Shown piece after piece: positions 16,537 through 24,618 of a stretch of DNA of 62,056 nucleotides. Position numbers and translations under genes: made by a program. How positions within the stretch are numbered: position 1 is the stretch's first letter; every line of letters begins with the position of its first letter. Source of the stretch: Micromonospora sp. C95 (GTDB taxonomy: Bacteria; Actinomycetota; Actinomycetes; Mycobacteriales; Micromonosporaceae); contig NZ_JAGPXT010000032.1 in assembly GCF_018070465.1 (NCBI RefSeq), forward strand, positions 1-62,056. Reading direction: 5' to 3'. The notes under the pieces were generated by a model. The model was given only the letters and a program-made list of their open reading frames with translations, did no database searches and was not told where the DNA came from.

Positions 16537-17229
16537 TCAGCCGACCCGGGCGACCGGGCCGATCAACTGCCGTTCGGTGCTGGTCATGCTGAGCATCACC
16601 CACTGCACCTTGCCCTTGGTGATCAGACCGACCATCTCCGGATGCAGCTGGGTGAACCAGCTCTGCACGCTGGCCAGACCGAGGGCGTTCGCGGCGGTGG
16701 CCGCCTCGGCCGCGGTCAGCCGCTGGAGCACCACGATGTCGCTGCGCACCAGGACCTCGACATCCCAGCCGGCCAGGTCGTCGCGGACCACCAGGGTGGC
16801 CCGCCAGGGTGCGCTGAGATTGGTGTCCGGCCCGGTCACCGGGCCGGTGTCGATCACCACGAGCTGCGGTTCGGTCGGTGTGGCCGGCACCGGAGGAGCG
16901 ACACCGGGCGGCAGGAACGAGGCGATCTCCCGGCCGATGACGCAGCGCCGCAGGAAGGCGTCCCACTCCTGCTCCCGCGCGGTCTGGATGAACAGCCGGG
17001 CGCCGAGCGCCAGGGACCGGAAGGCGAGCAGCTCGGCCGCACGCACCCCGCCGGTGAGCATCAACCGGGTCGGCTCGGCCCGGAACACCCGCAGCCCCAC
17101 CGGCTCCTGCTGACGGTTACGGCCGACGACCAGCCCACCGCCACCGGCAACCAGCCGTAGCCCGGCGACTGCGGCACCGTCCGCGACGTGCAGCCCCATC
17201 CGGCTGCTGGGAAAGGCGACACCGTTCAT
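16537..17229 (-). CDS. Type VII secretion-associated hypothetical protein
   Basis: A 230-residue soluble protein I do not recognise by family. Its start overlaps the stop of eccE by four bases (ATGA), so it is co-translated with the secretion locus. It begins with a beta-rich segment (MGLHVADGAAVAGLRLVAGG) and ends with a basic/hydrophobic region. There is no signal peptide, membrane helix or WXG motif. Position suggests an accessory component of the secretion machinery. Confidence 0.7.
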   Translation of the reverse strand: MNGVAFPSSRMGLHVADGAAVAGLRLVAGGGGLVVGRNRQQEPVGLRVFRAEPTRLMLTGGVRAAELLAFRSLALGARLFIQTAREQEWDAFLRRCVIGREIASFLPPGVAPPVPATPTEPQLVVIDTGPVTGPDTNLSAPWRATLVVRDDLAGWDVEVLVRSDIVVLQRLTAAEAATAANALGLASVQSWFTQLHPEMVGLITKGKVQWVMLSMTSTERQLIGPVARVG

Positions 17230-18704
17230 CGCAGGAAGCCTCCCAGCGGCAGGGTGGCGGCCACGCCGTGGGCGTGCTCGCCGTCGAGTCTCTGCAGGCG
17301 ACCACCGTGATCGCGGACCGCCCGGTCCAGCGCGCTATCGGCGGCGGCCAGCCCGGCCGGGTCGGCGCCGATGAGCCGGAACGCCACCTCCACCAGAGCG
17401 TCGTCGTCGCCCGGGCGATCGTTCTCCCGCGCCACCGAGACGGACACCACGCCGGCCGCGGCGGGCAGCCCACGCAGCAGGGGATCCAGTTCCCACGCCC
17501 GGCTGGGCCAGGCGAGCAGTCGGTGACAGCTCTGCGGGACACCCTGCGCCGACCAGCTCCGCCAGCCTTCCCGGACCAACGGTCGGTCCGTACGCCCCGC
17601 ACCGCCGATGAGATGGGTCAGCTGGGCGACTGCGGCGAGCACCTCGTCCCGATTCAGCAGACGGGCCGTCGCCCGTTCCTGCCGCAGCTGACGCCGGGTC
17701 CGCCGGATCGCTGCGGTGAGCGCCGGCCGCAGGTCGCGGTCGGCATGGAAGTCGGGGGTACGCGGAGCGTGCAGGACCACCCACGCCTGCCGGCTGGCCG
17801 GCACGCCACCGTTCGTCAGCTCGCGGTACGCACGGTCGACCGCCGCCGCCCGGGCACGGGGTGCCGGGGTCACCTGAATCAACACCTGCACCGTCACCAC
17901 CGGCGTCTTCGGGTCGGCGGCCGGTAGCAGGGCCACTGGCGACGGCAGGGCCTGGGGCGCGCCCATGAGCAGCGCGCCCTCGGTGGGGTCGACCTCCAGC
18001 ACCGCGCTGAGCCCGCTCCGGTGAGTCAGCAGCACTGCCGGCTGATCGTCGATCTCGACCTGATCCAGCTCGATGGTGCTCTCCAGGTGGCGCAACAGCT
18101 GCCACGGGCCGTCGGAACCGGCGTCGACCAGCTGTCTGCTGCGCCCCCGGTACGCCCACCACACCGCCAGCCACTGGTGCAGCCATCGACCTCGGTGGCG
18201 CACCATCGTCGGAGCGAGCACCAGCACGGCGGCGGCGGCCACGGCGACGGTCAGCGGCAGGCCGTGCGGTGTGGCTGCCAGCACCGCCGCCGCGCCAGCC
18301 TGCCAGGCCACGAGCTGAGCCACGTGGATCCCGCCGACGCGGGGCTGCCGTCGGTGTGGACGTACGACCGGAACTGGCGCGGCGCCCCCGGCGGCGCCCT
18401 CGGCGACGGACTGTCCCGTCGGGACGGCCGTGGCCTGCCGGGCGCTCCGACTCTCCGGGGCCCGGGCGGCGGGCGCGGCAACGGCGGCCGGTGCCGCCGC
18501 GGCGGCCCGACTGGTGTACGCGGTGCCGACCGTGGCCCGCCCCTGCCCGCGCTGGGCCGCCCAGTTGTGTCCCGGCCCGGTGCCGCCCAACGTCGGTGCC
18601 GGCGTTGCACCCTGCTGGGGCATGCGCTGCTGCGGCGGTGCCGCCGCCCCCGGGTGATGCTGCCAACCCGGCTCGCCCGGCTGCGCCGCACCCGGATGCG
18701 TCAC
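17226..18704 (-). CDS. eccE: Type VII secretion protein EccE
   Basis: A protein of 492 residues with a long Ala/Pro/Gln-rich N-terminal tail (1-120), two adjacent hydrophobic segments (about 130-175, VAQLVAWQAGAAAVLAA and LPLTVAVAAAAVLVLAP), then a soluble domain that begins RHRGRWLHQWLAVWWAYRGR, a pattern typical of EccE. EccE is a peripheral membrane component of the ESX core complex. The gene sits in a minus-strand group with the EccA-like ATPase upstream and overlaps the following gene by four bases. The low-complexity tail is longer than in mycobacterial EccE. Confidence 0.87.
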   Translation of the reverse strand: MTHPGAAQPGEPGWQHHPGAAAPPQQRMPQQGATPAPTLGGTGPGHNWAAQRGQGRATVGTAYTSRAAAAAPAAVAAPAARAPESRSARQATAVPTGQSVAEGAAGGAAPVPVVRPHRRQPRVGGIHVAQLVAWQAGAAAVLAATPHGLPLTVAVAAAAVLVLAPTMVRHRGRWLHQWLAVWWAYRGRSRQLVDAGSDGPWQLLRHLESTIELDQVEIDDQPAVLLTHRSGLSAVLEVDPTEGALLMGAPQALPSPVALLPAADPKTPVVTVQVLIQVTPAPRARAAAVDRAYRELTNGGVPASRQAWVVLHAPRTPDFHADRDLRPALTAAIRRTRRQLRQERATARLLNRDEVLAAVAQLTHLIGGAGRTDRPLVREGWRSWSAQGVPQSCHRLLAWPSRAWELDPLLRGLPAAAGVVSVSVARENDRPGDDDALVEVAFRLIGADPAGLAAADSALDRAVRDHGGRLQRLDGEHAHGVAATLPLGGFLR

Positions 18705-18735
18705 CGCACGTCCCTCCCTGCCCGGCGCCGCATCG

Positions 18736-20415
18736 TCATCGCCCGATCGCGACGCGCACGTCGGCCACGGTCACGGTCCGCAACTCGTCGAGGCTCGGCC
18801 GTTGGCCGGATTGCCGCAACCGCTGGGCCTGCGCTTTCCGGACGCCCTCGAAGAGCTTGCGTGCCTCCCGGGCGTTGCCGAAGTTCTGATCCCGTTCGAT
18901 GGTGCCGAAGTGCTCGCGGAGCACCTCGGAGACGCCATCGGCGAGCAGGTACTCGTCGCCGTTGGCCATTCGTTCCACGATGACGACCAACTGCTCCGGG
19001 GAGTAGTTGCCGAACTCCACGGTCTTGGCGAAGCGGGAGGCCAGACCGGGGTTGGCGTCGAGGAACTGCAGCATCTCGCCGGTGTAGCCGGCCGCGATCA
19101 CCGCGATCTCGTCACGGTGATCCTCCATCAGCTTGACAAGCGTGTCGATGGCCTCCTGCCCAAAGTCGCCGCCGGTGCCCGACGACCGGGACAGCGTGTA
19201 AGCCTCATCGATGAAGAGCACACCGCCACGCGCCAGTTCGAACGCGGCGGCGGTCTTCTCGGCGGTGTGGCCGATGTACTGGCCGACCAGGTCACGTCGG
19301 GAGACCTCGCGGAAGGCCCCGCCGGGCAGTGCGCCCAGCGCCGCCAGCAGATCACCGTAGATGCGCGCCACGGTGGTCTTCCCGGTGCCGGGAGCACCCG
19401 CGAAGATCAGGTGGTGGCTGACCGCGCCGACGGGCAGCCCGGCGCTGCGCCGCCACTCGTTGACCTGGATCTCGTCGATGAGGGCACGTACCTCCTCCTT
19501 CACTGACTCCAGGCCGACCATCGCCGCCAAGTCCGCCAGCAGTTTCTCCACCCGGGCGGTGTCCTGGCCGGTGCTCGCGCGGGCAGCGTCGGCGCCGAAG
19601 GCGGCCTTCCGGTTGACCGCACCCTCGACGACGGTCGGGTCGGCTCCCTCGGCGATCTCGATCGCCGGCTGGCCGGTGTTCTCCGTGGTGCACTCCTCGA
19701 CGGTGCCCCGGCAGCCCCGGGCGAAGGAGACCGCCGGCCCGCGGGTGTCGCGGATCCGGCAGCGACGCAGCACCGGGGCGCTCTGATGGACCACCGCCAC
19801 ACCGGCCTGTCCGGTCTGCGAGATGTCGCAGGTCTCGATGACGGGTCGGCCGTACTGGTAGATGTAGATGCCCCGGTTGCCGCAGCGGGTCACCGTGCTG
19901 GTGCGGATGGTCGGGGCCGCACCGATCCGCACGATGATGCCGTCCTCGCTGAGATCGGTGAACTCGCACCCCTCGACGCTGCCGTCGGAATCCTCCACCA
20001 CCAGGCCGTACCGTCCGCCGGTCACCCGGCAACGGCTGAGTGCGAATTCGGACCGGTTGGCCACCTGGATCGCCGCGCCGAAGCCGGCGCTCAGCTCGCA
20101 CCCGGTCATGGTGAGCCTCGCCCGGTCGGCCACCACGACCGGCGCGTCACCCGCCCGCAGGACCAGATCGCGCAGCTCCAACCGACCCGAGTTGCAGGAC
20201 ACCGTCGGGTACGCCCCGGCGGACGCGTCGATGGTGACCGTGCCCGGGCCCTGCGCCGCGACCACGCTGACGCCACGATCGTTGACGAACAGGGCCTCGT
20301 GGTAGGTGCCGGGGCTGACCGAGACGACCGTGTCGTCGCTGGCCACCGCCAGTGCCTCCCCGATGGAGGGGTAGGCACCGGGCTGATCCGGGGAGACGAG
20401 AAGGGTGCGCGTCAT
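18736..20415 (-). CDS. EccA-like AAA+ ATPase with N-terminal beta-helix
   Basis: A 559-residue fusion. Residues 1-265 are a right-handed parallel beta-helix of repeated short strands with many paired cysteines (examples: GCEFTDLSEDGIIVR, RCRIRDTRGPAVSF). Residues 290-559 are a CbxX/CfqX-type AAA+ domain: Walker A FAGAPGTGKTTVARIYGDLL near residue 340, Walker B GVLFIDEAYTLS near 400, and sensor regions after that. EccA proteins of ESX systems have the same ATPase but a TPR N-terminus; here the TPR is replaced by a beta-helix, so effector or chaperone recognition probably differs. It lies directly upstream of eccE. Confidence 0.88.
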   Translation of the reverse strand: MTRTLLVSPDQPGAYPSIGEALAVASDDTVVSVSPGTYHEALFVNDRGVSVVAAQGPGTVTIDASAGAYPTVSCNSGRLELRDLVLRAGDAPVVVADRARLTMTGCELSAGFGAAIQVANRSEFALSRCRVTGGRYGLVVEDSDGSVEGCEFTDLSEDGIIVRIGAAPTIRTSTVTRCGNRGIYIYQYGRPVIETCDISQTGQAGVAVVHQSAPVLRRCRIRDTRGPAVSFARGCRGTVEECTTENTGQPAIEIAEGADPTVVEGAVNRKAAFGADAARASTGQDTARVEKLLADLAAMVGLESVKEEVRALIDEIQVNEWRRSAGLPVGAVSHHLIFAGAPGTGKTTVARIYGDLLAALGALPGGAFREVSRRDLVGQYIGHTAEKTAAAFELARGGVLFIDEAYTLSRSSGTGGDFGQEAIDTLVKLMEDHRDEIAVIAAGYTGEMLQFLDANPGLASRFAKTVEFGNYSPEQLVVIVERMANGDEYLLADGVSEVLREHFGTIERDQNFGNAREARKLFEGVRKAQAQRLRQSGQRPSLDELRTVTVADVRVAIGR

Positions 20416-20603
20416 GGCTCCGGCTCTGGACGGCGAAAGAGGGGGCTGGACCGACGATATCCCAGGCGGTCGACACGGTGTGAGCCCCTCGATGCCGGTG
20501 GTGCCCGGACGTCACCCCCGTCGGACGGACGGTCACGGTTAGGCTCGCTGGCGGGCCGGGCGAAAGTTCGCCGGGAATCCCCTGTCGACACCCGGGAGGA
20601 CGG
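20416..20603. promoter_or_regulatory. Divergent promoter region, EccA-like / YwqJ operon
   Basis: This 188-bp gap separates the minus-strand EccA/EccE group from the plus-strand YwqJ-SUKH-SseB operon. A TAnnnT-type -10 box, TAGGCT, is at 20540-20545 for the plus direction. No strong palindromes or other genes are seen. Confidence 0.35.
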
Positions 20604-20987
20604 ATGGCGCAGCCACGGACGCTGCCGCTGGCGGCCGGTGCGCTGCTGACCGGCGGCACCGTCCACACGCACACCTCGGTACGCGGCGATCTGGCCCCCG
20701 ACCTGCATCCGGTGGTCCGGCGTTTCCTGCACGGGCTGCCGGTCGAGCAACGCGAGCGCTATGCCGGCTGGTGCGCCGAGGCGGTGCTGATCTCCGACCG
20801 GCTCTACGCGGCCGAGGCCGGCGGTCCACCGCTCGACGCGGCCCGAGCCCGCGCGTTGCTGTGGGGCGCGAAAATCCGGGTGACCCGGGTACGGGAGGAG
20901 GGTGACCCGCGCCACGGCCAGGTGCAGCCGCCCTGCCGCTCCTGCGCCGCTCTGCTGGACTGGTTCGGTGTGGAGGCGCTGACATGA
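20604..20987 (+). CDS. Stand-alone YwqJ-type deaminase-fold protein
   Basis: A 127-residue protein with the deaminase zinc signature GWCAEAVLISDRLY near residue 53-66 and PPCRSCAALL near 111-120, plus an upstream HTHTS motif. These match the YwqJ-like nucleic-acid deaminase family of polymorphic toxins. The same motifs occur in the giant effector at residues 906-1081. It lacks any delivery domain and overlaps a SUKH-3 gene by four bases. It may be an orphan toxin, a domesticated deaminase or a cargo of the secretion system. Start ATG at 20604 follows GGGAGGA. Confidence 0.85.
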   Translation: MAQPRTLPLAAGALLTGGTVHTHTSVRGDLAPDLHPVVRRFLHGLPVEQRERYAGWCAEAVLISDRLYAAEAGGPPLDAARARALLWGAKIRVTRVREEGDPRHGQVQPPCRSCAALLDWFGVEALT

Positions 20988-21469
20988 CCGAACGCTTTCC
21001 ACCCCTGGTGGCACAGACCCTCGCCGCCGCCGGCTGGTCACCCGACCGATCCGACGACAGCCGGGGCCGCGAGTGGGGCCTGCGGATCGCCGCCTACGCC
21101 ACGCCGGATGGTCGTCAGCACACCGTCACGGCCCGGGCGATCGAGGCGTACGCCGAGTTCGGTGGCCTGCGGGTTCGCCCGCAAGGGGAAGGTGAACAGG
21201 TCGCACCGAGCGACGTCCACCTCGACCCGTTCCTGGTGCGGCACTCGGTGGAGACCCTCGCCGAGCTTGCCGAGACGATCGGCGCGCCGTTGAGCCCGCT
21301 GGGTGAGGAGGGCGACGGCAGCGGAATCCTGGCTCTCGACGAGCACGGTCGGGTGTTCGTGCTGGACCACACCGGAGACTGGTTCCTCGGCGCGGATCTC
21401 GACGAGGCGCTCACCAGGCTCGTGCTCGGTCACCGCCCTGAGCGGGTACGCACGGACGGCACCTGGTGA
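20984..21469 (+). CDS. SUKH-3 family immunity-type protein
   Basis: A 161-residue protein starting RFPPLVAQTLAAAGWSPDR, the usual N-terminus of SUKH-3 domains, and containing the GRVFVLDHTGDWFLG motif near its C-terminus. SUKH proteins neutralise nuclease and deaminase toxins, so the deaminase encoded immediately upstream (ATGA overlap) is the expected partner. It is coupled to the SseB-like gene downstream by a GTGA overlap. The same SUKH-3 fold is present as a fusion in the two genes at 32639-34186. Confidence 0.87.
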   Translation: MTERFPPLVAQTLAAAGWSPDRSDDSRGREWGLRIAAYATPDGRQHTVTARAIEAYAEFGGLRVRPQGEGEQVAPSDVHLDPFLVRHSVETLAELAETIGAPLSPLGEEGDGSGILALDEHGRVFVLDHTGDWFLGADLDEALTRLVLGHRPERVRTDGTW

Positions 21470-22719
21470 CCGGCTGGCAGCCCAGCACGGCCGCCGAACG
21501 TGCGCTGCTGGCCGCCGCCGACGCCGACGACCGGGAAGGCTTCCTCACCGAACTCGTCGCCGGTCCGCTGCTGCTGCCCGTGTCGCCCGGTGCGGCGGCC
21601 GGCCGGGAAACGGTGGCCTGGGCGACCGGCCAGCACGACGGCGTCACGCACGTGATCGCGTACACCTCGCCGGCGGCAATCGCCGCCGGGCTGCCCGGCC
21701 AGTCGGTGAGCTACCGGGTGTCGGGCTTGGTCGATCTCGCCGTCGACTGGCCCGACGACGAATGGATGTTGGCGATCGACCCCGGGTTGCCGATCGGCGT
21801 CCGACTGGCCGCTGACGAACTCAGGGCCCTGGCCGCGCCGGTCGTGGAGGCCGAGCGACCGCTGCGCGAGGCGGTCCGGCGGCAGGATCCGAACGCACTG
21901 ATGGCCGCCCTGCTTCGGGCCGAACTGGTGCTGCCGGTGGACCCGGACGGACCGGCGACGCGAGACCTGTCCGACCCCGAGTTCCCGTGGTGGACCCTCC
22001 CCGACGAGCAGGGCCGGGTCAGCCTGCCCGTGTTCAGCTCGGAAGCCCGACTGCGACAGGCGCTCGGCGAGCGTGACCTGGTGGTGGTCAGCAGCCTTCA
22101 GCTCACCGACCACTGGCCGGACATCTCCTGGCAGTTGCTGCTGAATCCGGAGACGCCGTTGGCCGCGGCGCTGCCCGGCGAGGCGCTGCTGACGTTGCGC
22201 GACTGGCTCGGCGAGTTGCGACAGGTGATCAACCAGGCAGCCGAGCAGGAGCAGGTGCGCCGCGACACGGCCAGATACGCCGACCCGTCGGCGGTGGGCG
22301 TACCGGTGCCCCGTCCGGCACCGGAAACCGAAGACGACGGTCCCGACCCGGCCGCACCGCTGCTGCTGCAACTGGTCATCCCGCACCGTTACCTGACGTC
22401 CTACCTGGACGGCGGGTACGACCGGGCGGCCGGACTGGTGCACGCCTGGCACGGACCGGGACGGGACACCCCGATCCGGCTGTACCGAAGGTTGGGGCTG
22501 CTCGGTGAGGGTTCTCCGTTCGAGGAGTCGGACGAGTGGGTGGCGGCGCTGCGCTGGCCACCCGGCGAGGCGACGCCCGAGGAGTGGGGCCGGGGGCAGC
22601 CACGGATGGAGTCGATCGTCGTACCGGACGGCACCGGACTGCACTGCTTGCACGCGGACGGTCGGGACGAACTGCTGGCCCGTTTCGACGCCACCGCCCG
22701 CCGCTGGTCCCCGGCCTAG
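21466..22719 (+). CDS. SseB-like protein of the YwqJ-SUKH operon
   Basis: A 417-residue soluble protein with two or three repeats of an SseB-type fold: PLLLPVSPG...TVAWATG near the N-terminus, then ELVLPVDPDGP...LPVFSSEARLRQALGER near 145-200, each with a WxLLxNPxxP-like ending (WMLAIDPGLPIG; WQLLLNPETPLA). SseB-like domains are frequent beside actinobacterial type VII effectors. A third domain fills residues 300-417. The GTG start overlaps the SUKH-3 stop. The function is unknown; an immunity or chaperone role is plausible from position. Confidence 0.75.
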   Translation: MTGWQPSTAAERALLAAADADDREGFLTELVAGPLLLPVSPGAAAGRETVAWATGQHDGVTHVIAYTSPAAIAAGLPGQSVSYRVSGLVDLAVDWPDDEWMLAIDPGLPIGVRLAADELRALAAPVVEAERPLREAVRRQDPNALMAALLRAELVLPVDPDGPATRDLSDPEFPWWTLPDEQGRVSLPVFSSEARLRQALGERDLVVVSSLQLTDHWPDISWQLLLNPETPLAAALPGEALLTLRDWLGELRQVINQAAEQEQVRRDTARYADPSAVGVPVPRPAPETEDDGPDPAAPLLLQLVIPHRYLTSYLDGGYDRAAGLVHAWHGPGRDTPIRLYRRLGLLGEGSPFEESDEWVAALRWPPGEATPEEWGRGQPRMESIVVPDGTGLHCLHADGRDELLARFDATARRWSPA

Positions 22720-22722
22720 CCG

Positions 22723-23214
22723 TTAGCTACCGCGGCTGGCGAACCAGGCCCGCGCCGGTGGACTCTTGATCAGGACGAGCGACACGCCGGCCAGCCCGCC
22801 CACCACCAGCGGCGTGACCATCGTCGGGTGATAGCTGAGCTTGCCCTGCGCCAGCAGCGTGACGATGACGACGACGAAGAGGCCGAAGGTGAACCCGGCC
22901 GGCACGGCCAGCCCGGCCGGATTGTCGCCGATCCAGGCCATGAAGATCCCCATGGCCGCGAGCAGCACCACAAGCAACGCGATCGCGAGTACGCCCGCAC
23001 CGATGCCCACCACCAGGACCTTGCCCAGCCCGTCACCCTCGGCGCGCAGCATCGCCCGGAAGAAGGCGGCCCCGGCGATCAGCCAGATGACGATCGAGGG
23101 CACCATCAGCAGGACGGCGATGGTGACGACGACCGGCCGCCGGCGTGGCGTCGGCGTTTGCGCGGAGCCGGGCTCCGCTGAGGTATTCGACACCTGTGCG
23201 TCCCCTCTGCTCAT
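22723..23214 (-). CDS. Four-helix membrane protein of the type VII locus
   Basis: A 163-residue protein with a Ser/Thr/Pro-rich cytoplasmic N-terminus and four hydrophobic helices (VVTIAVLLMVPSIVIWLIAG; VLVVGIGAGVLAIALLVVLL; LAVPAGFTFGLFVVVIVTLL; VTPLVVGGLAGVSLVLI). Its start overlaps the stop of the mycosin gene by four bases, so it is part of the same operon. I do not recognise the family. The stop is 3 bp from that of the convergent SseB-like gene. Confidence 0.72.
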   Translation of the reverse strand: MSRGDAQVSNTSAEPGSAQTPTPRRRPVVVTIAVLLMVPSIVIWLIAGAAFFRAMLRAEGDGLGKVLVVGIGAGVLAIALLVVLLAAMGIFMAWIGDNPAGLAVPAGFTFGLFVVVIVTLLAQGKLSYHPTMVTPLVVGGLAGVSLVLIKSPPARAWFASRGS

Positions 23215-24512
23215 TCTGCCGGACGGCGCCAGGCGGCTTCACCGTCCCTAGCGGAATCAGAAAGGGTCTGATCGGTCGAGCCGAGCGTCAAGCCCGCCGC
23301 TGGCGGTGCGGCAGGCCCACCGCCGGTGAGCGCGGGTTCCGGGGCCAGGCTGGCTTCTCGGCGACGGCGTGAACGGCGACGGAGCTTGACGACGGCCACT
23401 ACTCCGCCGACGAGCAAGGCGAGGAAGACCACCCAGACCAGCACGACGATCACGACTTCCGCCCAGTCAGGACCGTCGCTTCCGGCTGCCCGTGCGGCAG
23501 CGAGTGCCTCGTCGATCTCTGGCTCGCCGGTTGCTGCGGTGCGGCTGCCCCGCCCGTCGGGTTCGCCGGTCAACGCCTCCCGCAGGTCGAGCACGCCCCA
23601 TCCGTAGTACTCGTCGCGGCCCGGCTCACCGGCGTCCCTGGTGGTCTCAAGCAGCCGCTGGAACGTCTGGTATGCGGTCAGGTCCGGGTACTCGGCCTTG
23701 ATCAGGGCGACCGCACCGGAGACGATCGCGGTGGCGCTGCTGCTGCCGGTCGCGGTGATGTACCGCCCACCGGGGCGAGCCAGCCTCATGTCCTGACCGG
23801 GAGCGGCGATGCTGATCGGTAGGTCCAAGGTCCCCGGCACCGAGCCCTTCTTGCTGATGACGCCCTTGCGGTCGACAGCGTTGACGGCGATGCTGCCGGG
23901 ATGCGAGGCCGGCGCGCCGACGAGGATCTGGTCGTCGTTGCCGGCTGCGGCGACCACGATCACGTTGTTCTGGTAGGCGCGCTCAACCGCCCGGTTCAGT
24001 TCCTCGTTGAAGCTGCTGGACAGGGAAACGTTGATCACGTCGGCGCCGGCGTCGATCGCCCAGTTCATGCCGGCGGCGAGGGCCGTCGGTGCGATCCACG
24101 GGGCGCCGTCCTTCTTGATCGTCACTGGAAGGATCTTGGCCTTCGGTGCCACGCCGAGCACCCCGTCACGGCCGCCAGGGCCGTGCCCGTGACCGGCGAT
24201 CAGTGAGGCCATGCCGGTGCCGTGTCCCTGACGGTCGAGGCGGCCCTTGGTGTCGTCGTCGTAGAGGTCGACGCCGGGCAGGACGTTGCCGCGAAGATCC
24301 GGGTGCGTCGCGTCCACCCCGGTGTCGACCACCGCCACGGTGACGCCCTCACCCTTGGTGATCTGGTGAAGGTCGGCCAGCCCCAGGCTCTTGACGTGCC
24401 AGGATCTGTCGCGGACGGAGTCGGCGTGGGCGGGTGCGGCGGGCAGGGCGACGGCCGTCAGAACGCCCGCGGTGGCGAGCGCGGCGGCTGCCGATCGGGT
24501 GAGGACACGCAT
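23211..24512 (-). CDS. mycP: Type VII secretion mycosin (S8 serine protease), copy 1
   Basis: A 433-residue membrane-anchored subtilisin. There is a signal peptide (MRVLTRSAAAALATAGV...PAHA), then the triad D63 (AVVDTGVDATHPD), H97 (QGHGTGMAS) and S258 (TGSSSATAIVSG), the oxyanion N192, and a C-terminal transmembrane helix near 365-390 followed by a basic tail. This is the architecture of MycP, which stabilises the ESX complex. Unlike classical mycosins it contains no cysteine, so the conserved disulfide is absent, and the serine loop reads GSSSAT instead of GTSFAAP. The start at 24512 excludes an upstream Arg-rich shadow. Confidence 0.9.
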   Translation of the reverse strand: MRVLTRSAAAALATAGVLTAVALPAAPAHADSVRDRSWHVKSLGLADLHQITKGEGVTVAVVDTGVDATHPDLRGNVLPGVDLYDDDTKGRLDRQGHGTGMASLIAGHGHGPGGRDGVLGVAPKAKILPVTIKKDGAPWIAPTALAAGMNWAIDAGADVINVSLSSSFNEELNRAVERAYQNNVIVVAAAGNDDQILVGAPASHPGSIAVNAVDRKGVISKKGSVPGTLDLPISIAAPGQDMRLARPGGRYITATGSSSATAIVSGAVALIKAEYPDLTAYQTFQRLLETTRDAGEPGRDEYYGWGVLDLREALTGEPDGRGSRTAATGEPEIDEALAAARAAGSDGPDWAEVVIVVLVWVVFLALLVGGVVAVVKLRRRSRRRREASLAPEPALTGGGPAAPPAAGLTLGSTDQTLSDSARDGEAAWRRPAE

Positions 24513-24618
24513 GCCCGTCAGCCTTCCTCTGTGCGCCGCCACGGCGACGGCTGCGAATGGACGGTCACCGCATGGTACGGGCCGACCACCCAGGGTTGGG
24601 TGACCGGCCCGACTGCGG

